DNA of 64,000 nucleotides from Elusimicrobiota bacterium (GTDB taxonomy: Bacteria > Elusimicrobiota > Elusimicrobia > JACQPE01): positions 62,001-126,000 of the forward strand of contig JACPAN010000011.1 in the NCBI GenBank assembly GCA_016180815.1. The letters are read 5' to 3'. Under the pieces are notes generated by a model. The model did no database searches. It saw only the letters and a list, made by a program, of their open reading frames with translations, and was not told the DNA's origin. The position numbers and the translations under genes were made by a program. Of the stretch, positions 56,613 to 64,000 are shown piece after piece. The stretch's first letter is position 1, and the number at the start of each line of letters is the position of its first letter.

Positions 56613-57329
56613 ATGACTCAACGCAACGAATTTGAAGTTCACCTTGAGCTTTACGAGGGCCCTGTGGCCCTGCTTTTGCATCTCATAGAAAAGAATAACC
56701 TCAATATTTTTGACATTCCTATCGCAAAAATCACCCAGGAATACCTGAAATATATTGATTTCATACGCTCGATCGAAGCCGAGGTGGCGGGGGAATTTTT
56801 GGTCATGGCCGCCACGCTGATGCAGATCAAGGCGCGTTTGCTTCTTCCGGTCGTCACTGCGGCCGGGGCCCAAGCCGATCCTCGTGAAGAATTGATCAAC
56901 CGGCTGCTGATGGCGCAGCGATTCGGGAAAGCGGCCCAGCTCTTGGCCGAACGCGCGCGTTTGATGGAAGGTTTCACTCTTCGCCCGCCTCCTGTTTTTG
57001 AGGATGAGGAATATACCGTCGTGCAAACAAACTGGGACCTGATGGAGGCTTTCAAAAAGGTGCTCGAAGAGTTCGAAGCCGCACACGGCGACGCGCTCGC
57101 CATCAGAACGGATCCCTATCCCGTTGAAGCGAAAATGGAGAAAATCCAGAGACTGTTGATCGAAAAGAGCACATTGCCGTTGAAAGAAGTTTGGGAAAGC
57201 GAGCAAGCCAGAGGCGGTTTGATTGCGTGCTTCCTGGCGGTTTTGGAATTGATCAAACGCGGCTTTTTGCGCGCCGTGCAAAAAGGGCCATACGGCGAAA
57301 TATTCTTGGTGAAAGTGTTGTTAAGCTGA
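56613..57329 (+). CDS. scpA: Segregation and condensation protein A
   Basis: 238 aa kleisin of the SMC complex. FEVHLELYEGPVALLLHLIEKNNLNIFDIPIAKITQEYL is the canonical start; EFLVMAATLMQIKARLLLP follows, and the C-terminal winged-helix ends LIACFLAVLELIKRGFLRAVQ. Start ATG 56613. The stop overlaps scpB (TGATG). Confidence 0.96.
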   Translation: MTQRNEFEVHLELYEGPVALLLHLIEKNNLNIFDIPIAKITQEYLKYIDFIRSIEAEVAGEFLVMAATLMQIKARLLLPVVTAAGAQADPREELINRLLMAQRFGKAAQLLAERARLMEGFTLRPPPVFEDEEYTVVQTNWDLMEAFKKVLEEFEAAHGDALAIRTDPYPVEAKMEKIQRLLIEKSTLPLKEVWESEQARGGLIACFLAVLELIKRGFLRAVQKGPYGEIFLVKVLLS

Positions 57330-58027
57330 TGGACATTCAATTGGAAAAAATTTTGGAAGCCCTATTGTTCGCCAGCGATGAGCCGTTGACGTTGCGGCGT
57401 CTGCGGGAAATTTTAAAGCCCGAGACCGCGCCTGCGGGCGACGCAACCCAGGCCGCTGCAGAGGAGGCTGCGCCGCAGCCATCCGCCGCTGCGGCCAATG
57501 CTTCTGCTGCCGAAGATTCCGGGGACCAGTCTGATTTCGACGGGCGCATCATGAAGGCCCTGGAAACCGTCAAGGCAAAATATGCCGATTCAGGCTCGCC
57601 GGTGGTTATTTTGGAAGTTGCCGAGGGCTGGCAATTTGCGACCAACCCCAAATACGCCGTTTGGGTCAAAAAGCTTTATAAAAATAAAACAAGTTTCCGC
57701 TTGTCGCAGGCTGCGATGGAAACGTTGGCCATCATCGCTTACCGCCAGCCCATCACCCGCGCCGAAATCGAGGAAATCAGAGGCGTGGAAGCGATCGCGG
57801 CCCTGGAGACCCTGCTCGAGAGAAATTTCATTCGCACCGCCGGCCGTAAAGAGACCGTCGGCCGTCCTATTCTTTATGCCACGACCCCGGAGTTCATGCG
57901 TCAATTTGGATTGAATACCCTTAAAGATCTTCCTGTTTTAGAAGAGCCCCCCGCCTCATCGGCGGGCCATGAATCCGGTCCCCAAACTCAAGAAACCATC
58001 CGGACTCCGAACAACGAACAAAATTAA
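57329..58027 (+). CDS. scpB: Segregation and condensation protein B
   Basis: 232 aa. IQLEKILEALLFASDEPLTLRRLREIL, VAEGWQFATNPKYAVWVKKLY, LSQAAMETLAIIAYRQPITRAEIEEIRG, and GRKETVGRPILYATTPEFMRQFGL are all ScpB hallmarks. An Ala/Glu/Pro-rich insert (about residues 33-66) interrupts the first winged helix. The C-terminal tail contains a CCCGCC-GGCGGG palindrome (57950-57966). The next gene starts inside its last 59 bp. Confidence 0.95.
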   Translation: MDIQLEKILEALLFASDEPLTLRRLREILKPETAPAGDATQAAAEEAAPQPSAAAANASAAEDSGDQSDFDGRIMKALETVKAKYADSGSPVVILEVAEGWQFATNPKYAVWVKKLYKNKTSFRLSQAAMETLAIIAYRQPITRAEIEEIRGVEAIAALETLLERNFIRTAGRKETVGRPILYATTPEFMRQFGLNTLKDLPVLEEPPASSAGHESGPQTQETIRTPNNEQN

Positions 58028-59030
58028 GCCCAAATTTTTCGGCGTCGCTTTTTTTCTTTCCACCGTTTGCTTGCGCCCTGCGGCTTGGGCCGAATCCGTT
58101 GATTTGGTGATTTTAGACGCCGCGTCTGCTTGCCCCTCGGTGAGCGGCGTTTTTTGCCTGAAGCCCGAAGATTTCCGGTTTTGGGCCGGGCAGCCCAACG
58201 GATTGCCGGCGAGGTTCCTTCGCGCTTTTCGGGAGCGGGGTTTGCGTCGGGGGGTGTTTTGGATATCGGCTGATGAGCCGAGACCTGCGCAGGAAGCCCG
58301 GTTTGCTCAATTGCTGGACGCGCTCAAGAAGCACGGATTCGAGCCCGGCGAAGTGCCGGTTGAGCCTGTGCGTCTCGAGACGCCGGTCCGTCTTTGGGGT
58401 AGACGCCTGATCGCTGTTGCGGCCGCTTGTTCGACATTGTTGGTGTTGCTTCTGCGGCCGCCGTCGCCCTGGGCCGGCTTTTTTTTGTGCCTCGGCGGCG
58501 GATCGTCGGCCTGGGCGATTTTGCAGACCGACGCCTTTCGATCGCAATTGGAGCCTGTTTATTTCGTGAGTTTTATTTTTCTTTTCCCATTTTTTGTCGC
58601 GTTCATGCGCAGCCGGGTTTTCGGATGGGAGCACTTGGCGACGGCGGCTTTAACGGTTGTTTTGGCGACCGCAGCCTTAGCCAGACTCGATGCCCGTTGG
58701 CCCGTGACCATGAACGAACATACTTGGCGCGATTGGATGGATGTGCATATCGGTTTAAGACCGAGGATTAAGGAAGTGTTCGGCTGGCTATGCTGGTTTT
58801 TGATTTCCCGCCGCCGGCCTGAGACGGCGAGGCGTTGGTTTCCTCTGGCGTTGTTCGGCCCGGCAGCTACCATCAACAGTTTTTTGCACGCGCATACGCC
58901 TTGGCTGTATATTATTCAGCGCTCCTTATTCGCTTTTGCGTTCGCTTGGGTGTCGTCGACAGTGATCGAGCGTTTGATTCAAAAGAAGCGGCCGGTGTCG
59001 GCTGATCGTGAGTTCTCCGGGGTTCGATGA
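57969..59030 (+). CDS. Polytopic membrane protein, DUF5693-like
   Basis: 353 aa. N-terminal signal-anchor (FFGVAFFLSTVCLRPAAWAES), a soluble part with RFLRAFRERGLRRGVFWISADE, then about six hydrophobic segments and the HxxWLYIIQRSLFAF region. The arrangement (soluble segment then membrane helices, immediately before a CsaB-like gene) resembles DUF5693 proteins found next to csaB in other bacteria; the match is from memory and moderate. Function unknown, presumably in cell-envelope polymer modification. Starts within scpB (59-bp overlap) and overlaps csaB by 4 bp. Confidence 0.7.
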   Translation: MNPVPKLKKPSGLRTTNKIKPKFFGVAFFLSTVCLRPAAWAESVDLVILDAASACPSVSGVFCLKPEDFRFWAGQPNGLPARFLRAFRERGLRRGVFWISADEPRPAQEARFAQLLDALKKHGFEPGEVPVEPVRLETPVRLWGRRLIAVAAACSTLLVLLLRPPSPWAGFFLCLGGGSSAWAILQTDAFRSQLEPVYFVSFIFLFPFFVAFMRSRVFGWEHLATAALTVVLATAALARLDARWPVTMNEHTWRDWMDVHIGLRPRIKEVFGWLCWFLISRRRPETARRWFPLALFGPAATINSFLHAHTPWLYIIQRSLFAFAFAWVSSTVIERLIQKKRPVSADREFSGVR

Positions 59031-59965
59031 AAAGGAGCCTGACGGCGGTCGCCGGTTATTTCGGTCGCGGGAATTTCGGCGATGATTGGCTGTATCAGGC
59101 CTGGCTCAATCAACTCAACGGCGCGGAAAATACCGTTGAGTGGCCGAGGGTTTGGCCCGGATGGTTATTGAACAGAACGATCAAGCGCGCCGTATTCTTA
59201 GGCGGCCTATTCCAGGATTTAACCAGCCGGCGCAGTCTGGCCTGGTATCTTTTGGCCGCCGCTCTCGCGCGCCGGAGGGCCGAAGAAGGCGTTTCGTTCG
59301 AAGCGGCGAGCATCGGTCCGATCGGACGTCCGATGTCGCGGGAATGGATGAAGCGTTTTCTGAGCGTCTCCGCCTCTCAAATGAGATTTGTCGTCAGAGA
59401 CGAAGCCTCGCTGGAGCTTTTGCGCCGCTGGGCGCCTTCGGTTGAAGCGCGCCTTGAGCCTGATCCGACATGGTCGGCGCCTTGGCCGTTGCCGAGCATC
59501 GACCCCGATGAGACGATCGGCCTGTTATTAAACGGTTCCCTTCGCCATGGCGATTTGCTCCAGGCGCTATCGGCGGTAGCAATCCATCCGAAACTGGCCG
59601 GGCGTTTGGTTTTGATCCTCTCTCATCCGGCGTCGGATCAATGGCAGGCGAAATGGCTGATGCGCCATGCAGGCCGCGTCTGGCCGACGATTGTTTACCG
59701 GCCGGGGGGCATCGAGGAATTTTTGAGCCGGATGAACCGATGCCGGGCTTTGATTTCTTTGCGCCTTCACGGCGCGATCGCCGGCCTTCGGGCGGGTCGC
59801 CCGGTCGCCGGTTTTGAACCCCCCGGTTTGCCGGGAGCTCTTGAGAAAATCCGCACCATGGCCTTGCCTCCTGGGCGCCGGCTCGAGTGGTTCGGCGCCC
59901 AGAGGCGTCTTTTGGATTGGCTTGAAGCCGGTACTGGAATTTTGACTCCCAAGGTGTTAAGCTAA
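59027..59965 (+). CDS. csaB: Polysaccharide pyruvyl transferase (CsaB-like)
   Basis: 312 aa. N-terminal VAGYFGRGNFGDDWLYQAW matches the GYxGxxNxGDE motif, AVFLGGLFQDLTSRRSLAWYL the GGGLFQD motif, and the C-terminal half has MNRCRALISLRLHGAIAGLRAGRPVAG (SxRLHxxI). These are characteristic of pyruvyl transferases that add pyruvate ketals to cell-wall polysaccharide, in Gram-positives anchoring SLH-domain proteins. The GGGLFQD is GGLFQD here. Overlaps the DUF5693-like gene. Confidence 0.82.
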   Translation: MKRSLTAVAGYFGRGNFGDDWLYQAWLNQLNGAENTVEWPRVWPGWLLNRTIKRAVFLGGLFQDLTSRRSLAWYLLAAALARRRAEEGVSFEAASIGPIGRPMSREWMKRFLSVSASQMRFVVRDEASLELLRRWAPSVEARLEPDPTWSAPWPLPSIDPDETIGLLLNGSLRHGDLLQALSAVAIHPKLAGRLVLILSHPASDQWQAKWLMRHAGRVWPTIVYRPGGIEEFLSRMNRCRALISLRLHGAIAGLRAGRPVAGFEPPGLPGALEKIRTMALPPGRRLEWFGAQRRLLDWLEAGTGILTPKVLS

Positions 59966-59991
59966 AAGTAGATCCTGGCATTGTCTGAGTT

Positions 59992-61479
59992 ATGAAGAAG
60001 AAATACACGTTTTATTCGATTATTGCGGGCCTCGCTCTTGTGTTGGGCACGGCCGGGTACAATCTTGGGCTCTCCGGAGAGTCCGCCTACGAGAAAATTC
60101 GCATTTTGGTCGATATCATCGATCAAATTCAAAACAATTACGTTGAATCCGTCGAGGTCAAAGATTTGGTCTATGGCGCGGCCACCGGCTTGGTCCGCAC
60201 GCTTGATCCGTTCAGCCAATTTTTGCCTCCCGAAGCGTTAAAGGAGATGAAAGTCGAGACCGAAGGTGAATTCGGCGGCATCGGCATCAGGGTCGCGATC
60301 GGGGAGGACAGCTGGTTGACGGTGGTGACGCCGCTGCCAGGGACCCCGGCGTTCAGGGCGGGCGTGTTCCCCAGAGACCGCATCGTCAAAATCGACGGTT
60401 CTTCGACGGAGGGGATTACCATCGAAAAAGCGGTTCAGAAACTTCGGGGCAAGCCCGGAGCCAAGGTCACGATCACCGTCTGGCGTCCTGAGGAGGGTGC
60501 AAACGGCCAAGCTCAGGCCAATAAGGAAACGACCAAAGATTTTACGTTGACCAGAGAAGTCATCAAGATTCAGACGATTTATTCCCGGATGCTTTCAGAC
60601 AATATCGGTTACGTTCGCATCACGGAATTCAACGCCCGCACGCCTCAGGATATTCATGAGATGCTGAGCAAGCTCGGTAAGGAGGGGATGCAATCATTGG
60701 TGCTGGATTTGCGTTTCAACCCCGGCGGGCTGCTGCCGTCGGCCATTGAAACGACCAAGGAATTCATCGGCGAGGATAAAGTCGTCGTTTATACCCAGGG
60801 CCGCAAGGCGGAATCCCGCGTGGAATATCGGGCCGGCGCCCGCGCGGCGTACGGCGACGTGCCGCTGGTCGTTTTGATCAACGAGGGAAGCGCCTCGGGG
60901 AGTGAAATTTTAGCCGGAGCGCTCCAGGATCATAAGAGGGCCGTTTTGGTGGGGGCGCGCTCATTCGGCAAGGCCTCCGTGCAGTCGGTGGTCAATCTTT
61001 CGGACGGTTCGGGGTTGCGCCTGACCACGGCTTATTACTATACGCCCAACGGGCGGCTGATTCATAAAAAGGAGTTTAAACGCAAGAAACCCGGGGAGAC
61101 GGCTAATGACACTGAAGAGGAGCCGGCCGCTCACGATCCCATTGCCGATGGAAAACAATCAAAGGAATCCGCGGACAAAAATTCCGGCGCCGAAGAGAAG
61201 GGCCAGTGGGGCATTGAGCCCGATATTGCCGTGAACGTGGACAGGGAAACCGCGGCCAAAATTTATCAATCGTTCGATGTCGCTTATTTCCCGGATAAGC
61301 CCGAGGAAACAAAGCCCATACGCGATCTCTTCAAGAAGGACAAGGCGGGGGATGCTCAAAAATCCAAGGCAGAAGAGACTCCTAAGGCGAAAACCGAGGA
61401 GCCGCTACGCGATGTGGTGCTTGACCGGGCGATTGAGCTTTTGAAGGCCCGCAAGCTTCTTTTGCATATGGCGCGGTAG
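59992..61479 (+). CDS. ctpA: C-terminal processing protease (S41 family, PDZ domain)
   Basis: 495 aa. N-terminal membrane/signal segment (FYSIIAGLALVLGTAGYNLGL), a CTPA N-domain ending LDPFSQFLPPEALKEM, a PDZ domain (FGGIGIRVAIGEDSWLTVV ... AFRAGVFPRDRIVKIDG), then the protease core: YVRITEFNARTPQDI, LVLDLRFNPGGLL, NEGSASGSEILAGALQDH (catalytic Ser) and GARSFGKASVQ (catalytic Lys). A Lys/Glu-rich C-terminal extension follows. Its stop codon lies in a small CGCGGT/ACCGCG hairpin (61472-61489). Confidence 0.95.
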   Translation: MKKKYTFYSIIAGLALVLGTAGYNLGLSGESAYEKIRILVDIIDQIQNNYVESVEVKDLVYGAATGLVRTLDPFSQFLPPEALKEMKVETEGEFGGIGIRVAIGEDSWLTVVTPLPGTPAFRAGVFPRDRIVKIDGSSTEGITIEKAVQKLRGKPGAKVTITVWRPEEGANGQAQANKETTKDFTLTREVIKIQTIYSRMLSDNIGYVRITEFNARTPQDIHEMLSKLGKEGMQSLVLDLRFNPGGLLPSAIETTKEFIGEDKVVVYTQGRKAESRVEYRAGARAAYGDVPLVVLINEGSASGSEILAGALQDHKRAVLVGARSFGKASVQSVVNLSDGSGLRLTTAYYYTPNGRLIHKKEFKRKKPGETANDTEEEPAAHDPIADGKQSKESADKNSGAEEKGQWGIEPDIAVNVDRETAAKIYQSFDVAYFPDKPEETKPIRDLFKKDKAGDAQKSKAEETPKAKTEEPLRDVVLDRAIELLKARKLLLHMAR

Positions 61480-61505
61480 CGTCACCGCGTCCCTTTCTGA
61501 TACCC

Positions 61506-62561
61506 GTGATCCAACTCGTTCTCGGTATTGAAACTTCCTGCGACGAAACCGCAGTCGGCATCGTCGAGCTGACCGAGGGCAGCAGAGGCCGCTATTCGTT
61601 TAAAATCCGCGCCAATGTGCTGTCGAGCCAAATTCCTTTGCACGCGCCTTATTTCGGCGTGGTGCCGGAATTAGCCAGCCGGGCGCATCTTGAGAAAATG
61701 ACGGGAGTGCTGCATGCGGCGATCGCCGCCGCGGGTCTTAAGCCCGATCCGGCGTTCCTCAACAAACGTCTTGCAACCGTCGCTTATACTCAAGGACCGG
61801 GCTTAAAGGGGGCTCTCTTGGTCGGCGAATCAGCGGGCCGTGCCTTGGCCTTGGCGTTGGAGCGTCCGGCCATGGGCGTTCATCATCTGGAGGCGCATCT
61901 GGCGGCGATTTTGTTAGAACATCCCGGACTTAAGCCGCCTTTTTTAGGCCTGATTATTTCCGGCGGACATACGGACCTTGTTCATGTGCGCCGATGGGGC
62001 GACTATAGGGTTTTGGGGCGAACCTTGGATGATGCGTGCGGAGAAGCCTTCGATAAGTTTTCCAAAATGCTTCAACTCGGCTATCCCGGCGGTCCGATCG
62101 TGGATAAGATGGCCAAAAGCGGTGATCCCAAAAAAGTGCCCTTTCCCCGGCCCTATTTGAAAAATTCTTGGAATTTTTCTTTCAGCGGATTGAAAACATC
62201 GGCCCTGTACCGGCTCAGGGATCATGGGCATCCGCGCACGCGCAAGGAAAAAAACGATTTGGCCGCGTCTTACCAGGAATCGATTTGCGAAACGTTGATT
62301 TTTAAGGCTAAAAAGGCGCTGAGGGTTTTGAATCTGGATCAGTTAGTCGTTTCCGGTGGCGTGGCCGCCAACAGCAGGCTGCGCTATCTTTTGGCCGAGG
62401 AAGGCCGTCGTGGGAAATTCGACGTTTATTTTCCAAGCCCCTCATTGTGCACGGATAACGGGGCGATGATCGCGGCCGCAGCGGCGCTTAGGTTTGTTTC
62501 AGGAGCGAAGCCGTCGGCCGGACCGGTGGATCCGACCTTGCCGTTTCCGCGTTGGTCATAG
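61506..62561 (+). CDS. tsaD: tRNA N6-adenosine threonylcarbamoyltransferase
   Basis: 351 aa, transfers threonylcarbamoyl to A37 of ANN-decoding tRNAs. LGIETSCDETAVGIVEL, PYFGVVPELASRAHLEKM, YTQGPGLKGALLVG, GVHHLEAHLAAILLEH (metal His pair), LIISGGHTDLV, LDDACGEAFDKFSKML, VSGGVAANSRLRYLL and CTDNGAMIAAAA are all present. GTG start 61506. Convergent with the following minus-strand gene, 18 bp apart. Confidence 0.96.
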   Translation: MIQLVLGIETSCDETAVGIVELTEGSRGRYSFKIRANVLSSQIPLHAPYFGVVPELASRAHLEKMTGVLHAAIAAAGLKPDPAFLNKRLATVAYTQGPGLKGALLVGESAGRALALALERPAMGVHHLEAHLAAILLEHPGLKPPFLGLIISGGHTDLVHVRRWGDYRVLGRTLDDACGEAFDKFSKMLQLGYPGGPIVDKMAKSGDPKKVPFPRPYLKNSWNFSFSGLKTSALYRLRDHGHPRTRKEKNDLAASYQESICETLIFKAKKALRVLNLDQLVVSGGVAANSRLRYLLAEEGRRGKFDVYFPSPSLCTDNGAMIAAAAALRFVSGAKPSAGPVDPTLPFPRWS

Positions 62562-62579
62562 GGACGCAGTCGTCTGTCG

Positions 62580-63437
62580 CTATTTTTCTACGCCGTGGTG
62601 CACACCGCCGAATCCCAGGCTGAATGTGCCGCCGTAATCGTTGCCGGTCATGGCGTCTACGCGGGCCATGACGGACATGGCGATATCGTTGAAATAAAAA
62701 ATAAAGCCGGTCGTGGCCGAATGAACCAAGGCGGCCCTTTCTTTGTCCGGCGCTTCCGGTTGGCAATGATTTTCGGGTTCGCTGATGCATTCCCTGTGTT
62801 CTTCTTTTTTAACATAAGCTAAGCCCACGCCCCCGCCGACGACCACATTAATGGCTCCGGCTTGGGCGATACGAATTAGGAAATCGGGTTGAATGAGGAA
62901 AAACGCGCGGGCCGGTATGACCACTTCAGCGGTTAAGTTGTCCGGCACCTCGCCGACAAACGGAACTTCTTGATACCCGACCGCAAAATCGCGATCAAAT
63001 TTGAATTGCCCGCCGCCGCCGATGCGCCCGCCGATGGCCACCGGATGGCCCGGAATCCATACCTCTCCTTCCAAACCGATGCGCATATCAATGCCGCCTG
63101 AACCGTAACCCGCGGCCGGAGAAATGCGGATGCTGTACGTTGGATCGGACCAAGAGGGTTTGGCGTCAGGGCTGGGAACGCCGGATTTTTCTGAGCCGGA
63201 CGCCTTTTCACCGTCCTCTTCTTCCGTGCCTACTCGCACAGGCGACGGTTTTTCTTTTTTCTCGGCTTTGCGATTGTCCATTTTTTTTCCGACCTCGGAT
63301 TCAATCTGTTCGACTTCTTCGATTGAAGGTTCCGGGGCGTTCTCAACAGCGGGTTCATCCGCTAGGCCGAAGGCGGGAAACAATAAGACGATCAGCCATA
63401 TTTTACCGATTACTGCTATTTCGCGTTTTTTAGTCAT
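62580..63437 (-). CDS. Secreted envelope protein, possible outer-membrane beta-barrel
   Basis: 285 aa. Signal peptide (EIAVIGKIWLIVLLFPAFGLADEP), a highly charged Glu/Lys-rich segment (about 30-85), then a beta-rich, glycine-rich C-terminal half with alternating hydrophobic strands (YSIRISPAAGYGSGGIDMRIG, VAIGGRIGGGGQFKF, GAINVVVGGGVGLAYV, GGTFSLGFGGV). This resembles small outer-membrane barrels. A CxxxxxxxxC pair lies in one loop. No family recognised. ATG 63437 has GGAGA 8 bp upstream; an in-frame start at 63491 is less likely because it would bury the signal peptide. Confidence 0.75.
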   Translation of the reverse strand: MTKKREIAVIGKIWLIVLLFPAFGLADEPAVENAPEPSIEEVEQIESEVGKKMDNRKAEKKEKPSPVRVGTEEEDGEKASGSEKSGVPSPDAKPSWSDPTYSIRISPAAGYGSGGIDMRIGLEGEVWIPGHPVAIGGRIGGGGQFKFDRDFAVGYQEVPFVGEVPDNLTAEVVIPARAFFLIQPDFLIRIAQAGAINVVVGGGVGLAYVKKEEHRECISEPENHCQPEAPDKERAALVHSATTGFIFYFNDIAMSVMARVDAMTGNDYGGTFSLGFGGVHHGVEK

Positions 63438-63659
63438 TATAAATCTCCGGTTTTTTAGTTTTAGATCGGCGCGGATATTGCCATCGCACACGAGACAATT
63501 CTCCGCGCCGATCTTGGTCGGCGATGAATAATCATGCCTGTTGCCGGTTGTTTCATCGAGGGTCTTTTCGGAAAAAAGTCTCTGGCCGGTTTATTGACTT
63601 GATCGATGATGTTTAGGGTAATTTATATTTACCTATCTGACTTGGTAAAATAAAATTCC
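63438..63659. promoter_or_regulatory. Divergent intergenic region
   Basis: 222 bp between the minus-strand envelope gene and larB, the longest gap in the window and visibly AT-richer. It holds TTGACT (63594-63599) and GGTAA (63617-63621) with TTACC (63629-63633) as an inverted pair, and TAAAAT (63646-63651) ending 8 bp before the larB ATG. Divergent promoters are expected; a regulator site is possible but unproven. Confidence 0.4.
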
Positions 63660-64000
63660 ATGGTTTTATCGACGGAAAAAAAGACGAACGGCTATATTGA
63701 TTTGGGCTTCGCCAAGCTCGATCACCGGCGCTCCGAGCGTCAGGGATTCCCTGAGGCGGTTTATTCGCCGTCAAAAACAAATCAACAGCTCTTAATCATT
63801 GCCCGCCGTTATTTAGCCGCACCCGCCGGCTCGCCTTTGATTTTCACTCGGCTCAAGCCGGCTCAGGCGAAGATTTTGGCGCGGTTAAGCCGAAGGCGCT
63901 CGCGCGCCAATCATCAGGCGCGGGCATTGGCTTTTTTGCCCAAGAATTTTTCATTTCAAATTTCAAAAGGTCAAGTCCATGACGCTTCCATCGCTGTTAT
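63660..64000 (+). CDS. larB: LarB-like (PurE-related) protein, N-terminal part
   Basis: ATG at 63660 opens a frame that runs off the window end (113 codons seen). Residues about 14-40 read IDLGFAKLDHRRSERQGFPEAVYSP with a following SKT, the LarB signature (A-x-x-D-xx-R-xx-R-x-G-x-P-E-x-V-Y-xx-x-K-T), then LIFTRLKPAQ. LarB carboxylates nicotinate mononucleotide in synthesis of the nickel-pincer cofactor of lactate racemase-type enzymes. LarC/LarE would be expected downstream, outside the window. Confidence 0.85.
   Translation, partial: MVLSTEKKTNGYIDLGFAKLDHRRSERQGFPEAVYSPSKTNQQLLIIARRYLAAPAGSPLIFTRLKPAQAKILARLSRRRSRANHQARALAFLPKNFSFQISKGQVHDASIAV

Overview
The window (64 kb, moderately GC-rich) is a dense bacterial chromosome segment. 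About 60 protein genes are nearly all on the + strand, in long operons whose genes overlap by 1-50 bp. I see no rRNA, tRNA, CRISPR array, transposase, integrase or phage structural operon, and no stretch over 300 bp without a gene (the longest is 63438-63659). Both edges cut genes: the heme O synthase C-terminus at the left and the larB N-terminus at the right. The envelope is LPS-bearing (KdsA, KdsD, RfaE1, LptC/A/B, SurA-like chaperones). Aerobic traits are present (heme O synthase, CtaM-like protein, homogentisate dioxygenase, 4-hydroxyphenylpyruvate dioxygenase-like protein). Surface proteins with GNVGIGT repeats and a VTQYPSPLGVYK N-terminus are a style I associate with Elusimicrobiota and related lineages. 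That placement is an inference, not a proof.

Layout. 1-2474: ctaB end, ABC exporter, DUF420/CtaM. 2461-3243 (-): secreted Cys-rich HExxH protein. 3330-12839: hypothetical, tatC, SDR, two unknown genes, CYTH, glycerol-3-phosphate dehydrogenase, AGPS-like flavoenzyme, glycerophosphodiesterase, amino-acid-oxidase-like protein and a tatD whose C-terminus is frameshifted. 12685-17140: exonuclease III, then a tyrosine/homogentisate operon (FAH, HGD, flavin reductase-like, HPPD-like). 17156-18517 (-): GYF_2-like/coiled-coil/TM protein. 18595-25924: birA, maoC, then rfaE1-pyrG-kdsA-kdsD. 25905-29045: mfd.

29131-35815: four tandem paralogous secreted fibre-like proteins that alternate between two kinds of C-terminal domain, placed between mfd and two PpiC/SurA-like chaperone genes. 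35924-41280: the chaperones, a carboxyltransferase, lptC-lptA-lptB. 41348-47336: hpf, ptsN, hprK, rapZ, mannose-type EIIA and EIIB, HPr and EI, a sugar-phosphotransferase relay with no membrane permease. 47346-62561: lepA, lepB, nfeD, SPFH, hemW-like, glycosyltransferase, CCA-type nucleotidyltransferase, M50 protease, trpS, scpA/scpB, a DUF5693-like plus CsaB-like pair, C-terminal protease, tsaD. 62580-63437 (-): envelope protein. 63660-end: larB.

The three minus-strand genes all encode predicted exported or membrane proteins of unknown function. Each is convergent with the end of a + strand operon, so they mark transcription-unit borders. The most unusual element is the fibre-gene island. 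Other points of interest are a permease-less PTS, perfect inverted repeats at gene ends, -10-like boxes placed almost on start codons (possible leaderless transcription), a tatD frameshift and a possible ether-lipid cluster.
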